Positions 1-7,503 of a stretch of 64,000 nucleotides of DNA are shown here, one piece after another. The DNA is taken from contig RQTK01000537.1 in assembly GCA_003991915.1 (NCBI GenBank), positions 272,830 through 336,829 on the forward strand, read 5' to 3'. The stretch comes from Elysia chlorotica (Eukaryota; Mollusca; Gastropoda; Plakobranchidae). The position numbers and the translations under genes are program-made. Each line of letters opens with the position of its first letter. Position 1 is the first letter of the stretch. The notes beneath the pieces were generated by a model. It was not told the DNA's origin. It was given only the letters and a program-made list of their open reading frames with translations, and did not search any database.

Positions 1-330
1 GGATGTTAAAAAAATCCCAAAATACTGCCATTGCTGTCATTGCTGCTACATTTGTCACTGTTATTACTACTATTGCTGTTGTTGCTGTTGTAAGTGCAGT
101 TCTAGCTGCTACTGTTGTTATTGCTGTTCCTGCTGCTACTGTTGTTCATACTGTACTGTTGTGATTGTTGTTATTGCTGCTACTGCTGCTTTTGTCGTCT
201 GTTATTTATCCTGCTACTGCTGATACTGTTTTTGCTGCTGCTACTGTTGTTACTGTTGCTAGTGAAGTTGGTGTTGTTACTGCTGTAGCTGTTGTTATTG
301 CTGCTTTATCTCTCTCTCTCTCTCTATCTA
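1..330. repeat. Imperfect TGCTGYTACTG-type trinucleotide-rich tract ending in CT repeats
   Basis: Degenerate TGCTGCTACTG/TTGTTG repeats followed by a CT/CTAT tract at about 307-355. The same tract recurs at about 1640-1860 as part of the 1.5-kb tandem duplication. It gives long Leu/Val-rich open frames that are composition artefacts. It lies downstream of the distal TM7 exon of the minus-strand GPCR gene. Confidence 0.85.
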
Positions 331-554
331 TCTATCTCTCTTTCCCTCTCTCTCTCCTCCACGACAAATATGTATCACATTCGACAAGTTTATCCTAGTG
401 CTGTCGACTCTGCTTCATCTTTTTTTTTCTTTATTAACAATGTTGATGCTGATGCTGCTGTTTTTCTGTTCACTAACAATCCATGTTGATGTTAATGCTG
501 CTTTTTTATTCCTTAACAACCAATGTTGATTTTGATGGTGCTGTTTTCTTCTCA

Positions 555-786
555 TTAACAATCGGTGTTGACGCTGCTATTGTTCGCTGATCTCTCAGTG
601 CTGCTGAGGCTGATGCTGGATTGTTTGACATCCTGTCCTGTAGCTTTCTTCTGGGAATCCAATGAGGTCAAGGTTGTGTCCCTGACCCCTAAGCCCCGCC
701 TATAGAGGCCCAGCACGCGCGTGTTACACGTGTAGGAGAGGAAGATGAACACACCTTGTAAACCGTTGGTGATGATGGCAAGAAAC
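555..786 (-). CDS. GPCR last exon (TM7 and C-terminal tail), distal copy A
   Basis: Final exon of the minus-strand class B GPCR. After a good acceptor (TTGTTGTGTGCAG) it reads FLAIITNGLQGVFIFLSYTC, the typical TM7 of secretin/adhesion/methuselah receptors (NGLQGVFIF), then a Ser/Thr-rich cytoplasmic tail ending in NTDC and a TAA stop. Its first base completes the AG left by the TM6 exon at 12274, giving Arg-Phe in frame. An AATAAA (minus strand) lies at 430-435. This is the duplicated distal copy; whether it is transcribed cannot be told from sequence. Confidence 0.85.
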
Positions 787-817
787 CTGCACACAACAAA
801 GAGTGTTTTTAGGTGTT

Positions 818-1081
818 ACCGTGATGGTTGTCGTCGTGGTTGTTGTTTTCGGCGTCGGTTTTTTTGTCGTTGGTTTCGGCGTCGTCGTGGTTGTCGTCGT
901 GGTCGGTTTCGGCGTCGTCGTGGTGGTTGTCGTCGTGGTCGGTTTCGGCGTGGTGGTTCTTGTCGTGGTTGTTGTTTTCGGCGTCGGTTTTTTTGTTGTC
1001 GGTTTCGGCGTCGTCGTGGTTGTCGTCGTGGTGGGTTTTTTGGTCGTGGTTGTTGTTTTCGGCGTCGTGGTTGTTGTTTTC
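818..1081. repeat. Thr/Val low-complexity tract, copy A (left edge of foreign DNA)
   Basis: Tract built of GTCGTCGTGGTTGTTGT, TTTCGGCGTC and GGTTTTTTTGTCG blocks. One strand reads Val-rich with FGVG inserts; the other reads Thr-rich with PKPTTKKPTPK inserts, like a mucin stalk. All six frames are nearly stop-free, which explains the many overlapping open frames here. It starts within a few bases of recognisable host intron sequence. Confidence 0.85.
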
Positions 1082-1530
1082 GGCGAGTGCAAGTTTAGAA
1101 TACACAAGCAAATTGTCGCTACGGCGAACGTGCCGGCGGCCCAGTTTATCGGCGATTACAATTCCGACCTGAACCGGTACATGACCTCGGCCTTGCAGGT
1201 GGAGTTTGTGCGCGACAACTTTACCGTCTACGACCTGTTTGCGCCGCCGCACGTGGGAGAAAAGTACCTGTGGGCCTCCATGACCGACCCGCGAGAGTGG
1301 AAGAGGGACGAGGGGAAAGAGTACTGAAGACGCAGCTGGGGCTGTACACCAACAACAGGGCCAACGGAGCGGCGCAAAACATTATCAACTATATCCGGAA
1401 GGAGATTGAGCCGCTGAGCAAGCACATTCGCTGCACCCCGCTCGACGTCATCAAAAACTTTGACATGGAGGATGTGGTGGAATCTGGCGTTCCGCTGGAC
1501 TTCATCTGCGATCTTTTGTCCCGTGAATAA
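1082..1530 (+). pseudogene. 3' fragment of unrecognised viral gene, copy A
   Basis: Carries only the C-terminal part of the gene seen in fuller form on the minus strand at 6050-7374. It begins after the Val tract with GECKFRIHKQ and runs to a TGA at 1327. A second frame, offset by -1, continues the conserved reading from about 1270 to a TAA at 1530 (ending LLSRE). The frame break is at a GGGGAAA run and is shared by all copies. No promoter or start belongs to this copy, so it is a dead fragment. An AATAAA lies at 1526-1531. I do not recognise the protein family. Confidence 0.7.
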
Positions 1531-2067
1531 ACAACAACAACAAAATCAGTGTTTTTTTCTTTATTTGCATATTTTATTACACATCTTGCAATCTTTCTCT
1601 GAGCAATACTTCAAGAACAAGAACGTCCCCATGGCGGATTCCTGCTGCTACTGTTGTTCATACTGTAACTGTTGTGATTGTTGTTATTGCTGCTACTGCT
1701 GCTTTTGTCGTCTGTTATTTATCCTGCTACTGCTGTTACTGTTTTTGCTGCTGCTACTGTTGTTACTGTTGCTAGTGAAGTTGGTGTTGTTACTGCTGTA
1801 GCTGTTGTTATTGCTGCTTTATCTCTCTCTCTCTCTCTATCTATCTATCTCTCTCTCCCTCTCTCTCTCCTCCACGACAAATATGTATCACATTCGACAA
1901 GTTTATCCTAGTGCTGTCGACTCTGCTTCATCTTTTTTTTTCTTTATTAACAATGTTGATGCTGATGCTGCTGTTTTTCTGTTCACTAACAATCCATGTT
2001 GATGTTAATGCTGCTTTTTTATTCCTTAACAACCAATGTTGATTTTGATGATGCTGTTTTCTTCTCA

Positions 2068-2302
2068 CTAACAATCGGTATTGTTGACGCTGCTATTGTT
2101 CGCTGATCTCTCAGTGCTGCTGAGGCTGATGCTGGATTGTTTGACATCCTGTCCTGTAGCTTTCTTCTGGGAATCCAATGAGGTCAAGGTTGTGTCCCTG
2201 ACCCCTAAGCCCCGCCTATAGAGGCCCAGCACGCGCGTGTTACACGTGTAGGAGAGGAAGATGAACACACCTTGTAAACCGTTGGTGATGATGGCAAGAA
2301 AC
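2068..2302 (-). CDS. GPCR last exon (TM7 and C-terminal tail), proximal copy B
   Basis: Same exon as at 555-786, in the copy nearer to the TM6 exon, so a transcript from the promoter side meets this one first. It has one additional Asn before the C-terminal TDC. The 3' splice site is intact, but foreign DNA begins only about 30 bases upstream of it (around 2334). The branch-point zone therefore consists of a very short remnant of host intron, with CCTAAAAACACTC as a possible branch region. The reading phase matches the TM6 exon. Confidence 0.88.
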
Positions 2303-2333
2303 CTGCACGCAACAAAGAGTGTTTTTAGGTGTT

Positions 2334-2596
2334 ACCGTGGTGGTTGTCGTCGTGGTTGTTGTTTTCGGCGTCGGTTTTTTTGTCGTTGGTTTCGGCGTCG
2401 TCGTGGTTGTCGTCGTGGTCGGTTTCGGCGTCGTCGTGGTGGTTGTCGTCGTGGTCGGTTTCGGCGTGGTGGTTCTTGTCGTGGTTGTTGTTTTCGGCGT
2501 CGGTTTTTTTGTTGTCGGTTTCGGCGTCGTCGTGGTTGTCGTCGTGGTGGTTTTTTTGTCGTGGTTGTTGTTTTCGGCGTCGTGGTTGTTGTTTTC
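2334..2596. repeat. Thr/Val low-complexity tract, copy B
   Basis: Copy of the same tract in the second 1.5-kb unit. Homology with the inverted copy at 6499-6762 begins at ACCGTGGTGG (2334), which marks the left edge of the foreign DNA: host intron on the left, viral sequence on the right. Confidence 0.85.
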
Positions 2597-3045
2597 GGCG
2601 AGTGCAAGTTTAGAATACACAAGCAAATTGTCGCTACGGCGAACGTGCCGGCGGCCCAGTTTATCGGCGATTACAATTCCGACCTGAACCGGTACGTGAC
2701 CTCGGCCTTGCAGGTGGAGTTTGTGCGCGACAACTTTACCGTCTACGACCTGTTTGCGCCGCCGCACGTGGGAGAAAAGTACCTGTGGGCCTCCATGACC
2801 GACCCGCGAGAGTGGAAGAGGGACGAGGGGAAAGAGTACTGAAGACGCAGCTGGGGCTGTACACCAACAACAGGGCCAACGGAGCGGCGCAAAACATTAT
2901 CAACTATATCCGGAAGGAGATTGAGCCGCTGAGCAAGCACATTCGCTGCACCCCGCTCGACGTCATCAAAAACTTTGACATGGAGGATGTGGTGGAATCT
3001 GGCGTTCCGCTGGAGTTCATCTGCGATCTTTTGTCCCGTGAATAA
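2597..3045 (+). pseudogene. 3' fragment of unrecognised viral gene, copy B
   Basis: As copy A, near-identical (for example RYV instead of RYM, and LEF instead of LDF near the end). The first frame stops at 2842 and the -1 frame continues to 3045. Its 3' end faces the 3' end of the minus-strand membrane-protein gene (3076-3393), so the two genes converge with about 30 bases between stops and share an AT-rich, AATAAA-bearing spacer. Confidence 0.7.
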
Positions 3046-3075
3046 ACAACAACAACAAAATCAGTGTTTTTTTCT

Positions 3076-3393
3076 TTATTTGCATATTTTATTACACATC
3101 TTGCAATCTTTCTCTGAGCAATACTTCAAGAACAAGAACGTCCCCATGGCGGCCAAAACAAATACCGCCACCACAACCCCGCTGATGATGGAGAACAAGG
3201 TCACGACCTCCACCCCTTCGTATTTCTTTGTGGTGGTGGGCGACTCGGTGGAGGTGGTGGTGGACGTCGTGGTTGTAGGCGGCTCTGTCGTGGGGGTGGA
3301 CGACTTTGCCGCGGTGGTTGGCGCCTCTGTCGTTTCATCTGGTCGGGCGGCGTAAACAAAAGCGCACAATAGAATTATGGCAAATAACTTCAT
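3076..3393 (-). CDS. Small mucin-like type I membrane protein, left-arm copy
   Basis: A 105-residue protein with a signal peptide (MKLFAIILLCAFVYAA), a Thr/Pro/Ser-rich stalk of about 40 residues likely to be O-glycosylated, one transmembrane segment (about residues 66-90), and a short Cys/Lys-rich tail (SEKDCKMCNKICK). A TATA box (TATAAAA, minus strand, 3415-3421) lies about 25 bases before the start. This is the layout of a small viral envelope or surface glycoprotein, but no family is recognised. It is identical at protein level to the copy at 5702-6019. Confidence 0.75.
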   Translation of the reverse strand: MKLFAIILLCAFVYAARPDETTEAPTTAAKSSTPTTEPPTTTTSTTTSTESPTTTKKYEGVEVVTLFSIISGVVVAVFVLAAMGTFLFLKYCSEKDCKMCNKICK

Positions 3394-3414
3394 GGTTGAA
3401 GACCCCCCCCCTCT

Positions 3415-3421
3415 TTTTATA
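3415..3421 (-). promoter_or_regulatory. TATA box of the left membrane-protein gene
   Basis: TATAAAA on the minus strand, 22 bases upstream of the ATG at 3393, after a C/G homopolymer. The same box is found in the right-arm copy. Confidence 0.6.
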
Positions 3422-3522
3422 AGCTCCTATTACATATTGGAAAATCTTGGCCGCCAAAACTTGAAAAATATGACCCCGCCGACGGCCAAAAAAAATTAAA
3501 ATTGCAAACGCCGCGCTAATAA

Positions 3523-4024
3523 CGTCATCAGGTCACCGTGACCCGGAAGTGACGTCAGAAGTGACGTCGGCAGTCTATTTTAGCCCGACCGGAAGTGACG
3601 TCACCTGTCTATTTTTAGCCGATGACGTCATCAAGTCACCGAGTGGAAGTGACGTCAGCGTGCCCCGGAAGTGACGTGACCCGGAAGTGACGTCACCAGT
3701 CTATTTTTAGCCGATGACGTCATCAGGTCACCGTGACCCGGAAGTGACACCGGAAGTGACGTCGGCAGTCTATTTTTAGCCCGACCGGAAGTGACACCGG
3801 AAGTGACATCACCGTGACCCAGTGACGTCATCAGGTGCCCCGAGGTCGGCGGAAGTGACGTCATCACCGGAAGTGACGTCTATTTAAGCAGTGACGTCAT
3901 CAGGTCACCGAGCGGAAGTGACGTCAGCGTGCCCCGGAAGTGACGTCATCACCGGAAGTGACGTCACCAGTCTTTTTTTAGCCGATCAGGTCACCGAGCG
4001 GAAGTGACGTCATCACCGGATGAC
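3523..4024 (+). repeat. ETS/CRE/MEF2-like site array, first half (direct orientation)
   Basis: Repeats of CCGGAAGTGACGTCA (ETS site overlapping a CRE; example 3543-3557), ATGACGTCATCAGGTCACCG, and CAGTCTATTTTTAGCC (CTATTTTTAG at 3609-3618 fits the MEF2 consensus). AGGTCACCGTGACCC at 3530-3544 and 3725-3739 is an inverted AGGTCA half-site pair with 3-bp spacing. The order of modules is scrambled and spacing varies, so this is a modular array rather than a simple satellite. It has no gene; short MMTSLPPTSGHL-type open frames are artefacts. Confidence 0.9.
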
Positions 4025-4062
4025 TCCGTGACCCGGAAGTGACGTCATCCGGTGATGACGTC
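4006..4062. repeat. 57-bp palindrome at the array inversion point (loop orientation 1)
   Basis: Arms GACGTCATCACCGGATGAC (4006-4024) and its reverse complement (4044-4062) enclose a 19-base loop containing CCCGGAAGTGAC. Array polarity changes here: left of it modules read GGAAGTGACGTC, right of it GACGTCACTTCC. The same palindrome with the loop reversed is at 10843-10899. Confidence 0.9.
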
Positions 4063-5495
4063 AATTCCGCCGACCTCGGTGACCTGATGACGTCACTTCC
4101 GCTAGGTGACCTCATGACGTCATCGGCTAAAAATAGACTGGTGACGTCACTTCCTGGTCACGCCGACCTCGGGGCACAGTGACGTCACTTCCGCTTGGTG
4201 ACCTGATGACGACATCGGCTAAAAATAGACTGGTAACGTTACTTCCGGGCCACGTCACTTCCAATGATGACGTCACTTCCGGGTCACGCCGACCTCGGGG
4301 CACGCTGACCTGATGACGTCATCGGCTAAAAATAGACTGGTGACGTCACTTCCGGGTTACGCCGACCTCGGTGACGTCACTTCCGGGTCGGGACCTGATG
4401 ACGTCACTTCCGCACGGCTAAAAATAGACTGGTGACGTTACTTCCGGGCCACGTCACTTCCAGTGATGGCGTCACTTCCGGGTTACGCCGACCTCGGTGA
4501 CGTCACTTCCGGGTTGGGACCTGATGGCGTCACTTCCGCACGGCTAAAAATAGACTGGTGACGTCACTTCCGGTGATGCACGATGACGTCACTTCCGCTC
4601 GGTGACCTGATCGGCTAAAATAGACTGGTGACGTCACTTCCGGTGATGACGTCACTTCCGGGGCACGCTGACGTCACTTCCGCTCGGTGACCTGATGACG
4701 TCACTGCTAAAATAGACGTCACTTCCGGTGATGACGTCACTTTCGCCGACCTCGGGGCACCTGATGACGTCACTGGGTCACGGTGATGTCACTTCCGGTG
4801 TCACTTCCGGTCGGGCTAAAAATAGACTGCCGACGTCACTTCCGGTGTCACTTCCGGGTCACGGTGACCTGATGACGTCATCGGCTAAAAATAGACTGGT
4901 AGCGTTACTTCCGTGCCACGTCACTTCCGGTGATGGCGTCACTTCCGGGTTACGCCGACCTCGGTGACGTCACTTTCGGGTTGGGACCTGATGACGTCAC
5001 TTCCGCACGGCTAAAAATAGACGGCTAAAAATAGACTGGTGACGTCACTTCCGGTGATGACGTCACTTCCGGGGCACGCTGACGTCACTTCCGCTCGGTG
5101 ACCTGATGACGTCACTGCTAAAATAGACGTCACTTCCGGTGATGACGTCACTTTCGCCGACCTCGGGGCACCTGATGACGTCACTGGGTCACGGTGATGT
5201 CACTTCCGGTGTCACTTCCGGTCGGGCTAAAAATAGACTGCCGACGTCACTTCCGGTGTCACTTCCGGGTCACGGTGACCTGATGACGTCATCGGCTAAA
5301 AATAGACTGGTGGCGTCACTTCCGGGGCACGCTGACGTCACTTCCGCTCGGTGACCTGATGACGTCATCGGCTAAAAATAGACAGGTGACGTCACTTCCG
5401 GTCGGGCTAAAAATAGACTGCCGACGTCACTTCTGACGTCACTTCCGGGTCACGGTGACCTGATGACGTCACTGGGTCACAGTGACCTGATGACG
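4044..5495 (-). repeat. ETS/CRE/MEF2-like site array, second half (inverted orientation)
   Basis: Same modules as 3523-4024, reversed: TGACGTCACTTCCGG, GGCTAAAAATAGACTG, GGGTCACGGTGACCT (4856-4870, 5267-5281, 5447-5461). Contains internal duplications of about 400 bases (compare 4700-4890 with 5110-5300). Read as reverse complement from 5495 downward, it matches the right array from 9814 onward. Confidence 0.9.
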
Positions 5496-5527
5496 CTCCT
5501 CGTTGTGCGGGTTCGACGGGTCGGGCG
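5496..5527 (-). repeat. 32-bp inverted copy of the truncated polymerase end
   Basis: Reverse complement of 9782-9813, the last bases of the polymerase fragment before the right array (one mismatch, CGC to CAC). Polymerase end and array are thus joined in the same way at both ends of the 5496-9813 segment, which makes this segment bounded by inverted repeats (32 bp plus the arrays). Confidence 0.85.
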
Positions 5528-5760
5528 TCGCGACAATCAACGAAGGGGTGGAGGTTATAGCCCTGGTGGCTATTATTAGCGCGGCGTTTGCAATTTTAAT
5601 TTTTTTTGGCCGTCGGCGGGGTCATATTTTTCAAGTTTTGGCGGCCAAGATTTTCCAATATGTAATAGGAGCTTATAAAAAGAGGGGGGGGGTCTTCAAC
5701 CATGAAGTTATTTGCCATAATTCTATTGTGCGCTTTTGTTTACGCCGCCCGACCAGATGA
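5524..5760 (+). pseudogene. C-terminal fragment of a second membrane-protein gene (paralogue)
   Basis: Open frame reading NEGVEVIALVAIISAAFAI and then GRRRG: a transmembrane segment with the same lead-in as the 105-residue protein (YEGVEVVTLFSIISG). The N-terminus is missing, cut off by the 32-bp polymerase scrap and the array. Downstream the frame runs through the promoter of the next gene without a stop until 5760. It suggests a tandem family of small membrane glycoproteins in the source virus. Confidence 0.6.
5674..5680 (+). promoter_or_regulatory. TATA box of the right membrane-protein gene
   Basis: TATAAAA, 22 bases before the ATG at 5702, followed by an A/G-rich run. Identical in position to the left-arm copy. 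Confidence 0.6.
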
Positions 5761-6019
5761 AACGACAGAGGCGCCAACCACCGCGGCAAAGTCGTCCACC
5801 CCCACGACAGAGCCGCCTACAACCACGACGTCCACCACCACCTCCACCGAGTCGCCCACCACCACAAAGAAATACGAAGGGGTGGAGGTCGTGACCTTGT
5901 TCTCCATCATCAGCGGGGTTGTGGTGGCGGTATTTGTTTTGGCCGCCATGGGGACGTTCTTGTTCTTGAAGTATTGCTCAGAGAAAGATTGCAAGATGTG
6001 TAATAAAATATGCAAATAA
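5702..6019 (+). CDS. Small mucin-like type I membrane protein, right-arm copy
   Basis: Same 105-residue protein as at 3076-3393: signal peptide, Thr/Pro-rich stalk, one transmembrane helix, short Cys-rich tail. Its stop is followed by AATAAA-containing DNA that also serves the converging minus-strand gene ending at 6050. Upstream are the TATA box and then the inverted ETS/CRE array, which could act as its enhancer. Function is inferred only from architecture. Confidence 0.75.
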   Translation: MKLFAIILLCAFVYAARPDETTEAPTTAAKSSTPTTEPPTTTTSTTTSTESPTTTKKYEGVEVVTLFSIISGVVVAVFVLAAMGTFLFLKYCSEKDCKMCNKICK

Positions 6020-6049
6020 AGAAAAAAACACTGATTTTGTTGTTGTTGT

Positions 6050-6310
6050 TTATTCACGGGACAAAAGATCGCAGATGAACTCCAGCGGAACGCCAGATTC
6101 CACCACATCCTCCATGTCAAAGTTTTTGATGACGTCGAGCGGGGTGCAGCGAATGTGCTTGCTCAGCGGCTCAATCTCCTTCCGGATATAGTTGATAATG
6201 TTTTGCGCCGCTCCGTTGGCCCTGTTGTTGGTGTACAGCCCCAGCTGCGTCTTCAGTACTCTTTCCCCTCGTCCCTCTTCCACTCTCGCGGGTCGGTCAT
6301 GGAGGCCCAC
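6050..6310 (-). pseudogene. -1 frame continuation of the 373-codon viral gene
   Basis: The conserved end (QLGLYTNNRANGAAQ ... LLSRE) lies in the frame offset by -1 from the upstream 373-codon frame, overlapping it at 6253-6310. The same offset occurs in the two left copies. Either the gene was already frameshifted before the duplications, or the virus reads through it by ribosomal frameshifting at the GGGGAAA run. The run is not a canonical slippery heptamer in the upstream frame. Confidence 0.6.
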
Positions 6311-7374
6311 AGGTACTTTTCTCCCACGTGCGGCGGCGCAAACAGGTCGTAGACGGTAAAGTTGTCGCGCACAAACTCCACCTGCAAGGCCGAGGTCACG
6401 TACCGGTTCAGGTCGGAATTGTAATCGCCGATAAACTGGGCCGCCGGCACGTTCGCCGTAGCGACAATTTGCTTGTGTATTCTAAACTTGCACTCGCCGA
6501 AAACAACAACCACGACGCCGAAAACAACAACCACGACAAAAAAACCCACCACGACGACAACCACGACGACGCCGAAACCGACAACAAAAAAACCGACGCC
6601 GAAAACAACAACCACGACAAGAACCACCACGCCGAAACCGACCACGACGACAACCACCACGACGACGCCGAAACCGACCACGACGACAACCACGACGACG
6701 CCGAAACCAACGACAAAAAAACCGACGCCGAAAACAACAACCACGACGACAACCACCACGGTCGGATTCTCCGGGTCCGGCACGACCTCTCCGTTGATCC
6801 TTTTCATATTCCGCAGCGACCACCTCAGCTCTCCTTTCAGATCCTTCTCCATGACCTTCTCCATCCTCTTCTCCTCCAGGCCGCAGTCCACATTCATCGT
6901 CTTCGCCATGGGAACCTCGTTTAAGCTGATCAGACCTTCTTGAAACAGGTACGGGATATCGTGTTCCAAGAGGAGCTTCTGGATCTCCTTGATCCGTTTT
7001 TCAAACTGGGTTTGCACGGTCTTGAATTCCTCGAGAGCGGGTCCGAAGCCGTCCAAAATTTCCGCGTCCTTCTGGTGCATAGTTCGGTCAATATCTTTCA
7101 CCGCCGCCAGGGTGGGCGAGGACATCAGAAACACCGGGTTGCCCAGGGTCCCCAGCACATCTCGCACCGTGGCCATGCCCTTCCTGGCCATTTTCCTCTT
7201 GTAACAGCTGAAATAGAGCAGTCCGGACTTTAGAAATACGGCAGACTGCACGCCGTTCTTTCTCATCGTCTCCATCATCGTCTCCTTCCGCTGTGTGTTG
7301 TCGCACTTGGGGTTGTAGTCATCTTTGGTCAAGACGACCAGCAGGCTCCGGTAGGTTATCTCTCGAGATGCCAT
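6253..7374 (-). CDS. Unrecognised viral protein with an internal Val-rich tract (373 codons)
   Basis: Begins MASREITYRSLLVVLTKDDY. About 205 N-terminal residues, partly charged and probably helical (residues about 105-150), precede PDPENPT. An 85-residue low-complexity Val/Gly/Phe stretch follows (encoded by 6499-6762), then about 80 residues starting GECKFRIHKQ. The Val tract looks inserted: it has a different composition and reads as a mucin-like Thr stalk on the other strand. A TATA box lies upstream at 7410-7418 (minus strand), and the gene is divergent from the polymerase. No family is recognised. The stop at 6253 may be a frameshift. Confidence 0.55.
   Translation of the reverse strand: MASREITYRSLLVVLTKDDYNPKCDNTQRKETMMETMRKNGVQSAVFLKSGLLYFSCYKRKMARKGMATVRDVLGTLGNPVFLMSSPTLAAVKDIDRTMHQKDAEILDGFGPALEEFKTVQTQFEKRIKEIQKLLLEHDIPYLFQEGLISLNEVPMAKTMNVDCGLEEKRMEKVMEKDLKGELRWSLRNMKRINGEVVPDPENPTVVVVVVVVVFGVGFFVVGFGVVVVVVVVGFGVVVVVVVVVGFGVVVLVVVVVFGVGFFVVGFGVVVVVVVVGFFVVVVVFGVVVVVFGECKFRIHKQIVATANVPAAQFIGDYNSDLNRYVTSALQVEFVRDNFTVYDLFAPPHVGEKYLWASMTDPREWKRDEGKEY
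6499..6762. repeat. Thr/Val low-complexity tract inside the 373-codon gene
   Basis: Inverted copy of the tracts at 818-1081 and 2334-2596. On the plus strand it reads PKPTTKKPTPKTTTTT-type blocks, on the minus strand VVVVVFGVGFFVV. It separates the two conserved halves of the minus-strand gene. Confidence 0.85.
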
Positions 7375-7409
7375 GGTGTGTGTGTGTAGATCGCCTCCAC
7401 GACTCCGGG

Positions 7410-7418
7410 TTTTTTATA
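7410..7418 (-). promoter_or_regulatory. TATA box of the 373-codon gene
   Basis: TATAAAAAA on the minus strand, 36 bases upstream of the ATG at 7374, in the 130-bp divergent spacer shared with the polymerase gene. Confidence 0.5.
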
Positions 7419-7503
7419 GTGCGGCAATAGTTATTTTAAGAAATCTATTTATGACCCGCCCTTATGAAAAACCACACACCCTCTCTCGCCGAGATTCAGA
7501 AAG

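Larger units (their letters stand above)
127..1638. repeat. Tandem duplication, copy A (about 1.5 kb)
   Basis: Bases 127-1638 repeat almost exactly as 1639-3152, with only scattered substitutions and small indels. The unit joins host DNA (microsatellite, GPCR TM7 exon) to foreign DNA (Thr/Val tract and viral gene tail). The copy A/B junction is abrupt: at 1638 the foreign sequence ATGGCGGA runs straight into the host TTCCTGCTGC repeat. The duplication therefore arose after the foreign DNA was in place, or it is an assembly duplication. Confidence 0.9.
1639..3152. repeat. Tandem duplication, copy B
   Basis: Second copy of the 1.5-kb unit. It is continuous with the rest of the foreign insert: after ATGGCGG at 3152 the sequence goes on into the membrane-protein gene. 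It is therefore probably the original copy, and copy A the derived one. Differences from copy A include a 3-bp insertion (one extra Asn codon) near the end of the TM7 exon and several Val-tract changes. Confidence 0.9.
2334..3522. repeat. Left arm of a 1.2-kb inverted repeat
   Basis: This block is the reverse complement of 5573-6762 with very few differences. It contains the Val tract, the viral gene tail and the membrane-protein gene. The arms flank the first two array halves, forming a large palindrome centred near 4034. The left arm ends at AGCGC/TAATAA where the array begins; the right arm keeps about 50 bases more of the membrane-gene paralogue. Confidence 0.88.
5573..6762. repeat. Right arm of the 1.2-kb inverted repeat
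   Basis: Reverse complement of 2334-3522. Beyond 6762 this arm continues into the 5' part of the 373-codon gene, whereas the left arm meets host DNA. The foreign/host join on the left therefore lies exactly at the edge of the low-complexity tract. Confidence 0.88.

Noticed and set aside
745-1098. Arg/Cys-rich frame (RRGCCFRRRFFCRW) as a protamine-like protein
   Set aside because: Third-frame reading of the Thr/Val tract; composition artefact.
3523-4200. CRISPR-like array
   Set aside because: Modules vary in order and spacing, there are no unique spacers and no cas genes; the setting is an animal genome.
3655-5354. Frames reading MMTSLPPTSGHLMTSLGHGD in several places
   Set aside because: They are translations of the array modules in whichever frame is open, and repeat wherever the array repeats.
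6473-6943. Plus-strand Thr-rich frame (TTTTPKPTTKKPTPK) as a mucin gene
   Set aside because: It lies antisense within the 373-codon gene, lacks a signal peptide in this frame and runs on into antisense of the conserved part. Kept only as a low-complexity tract.
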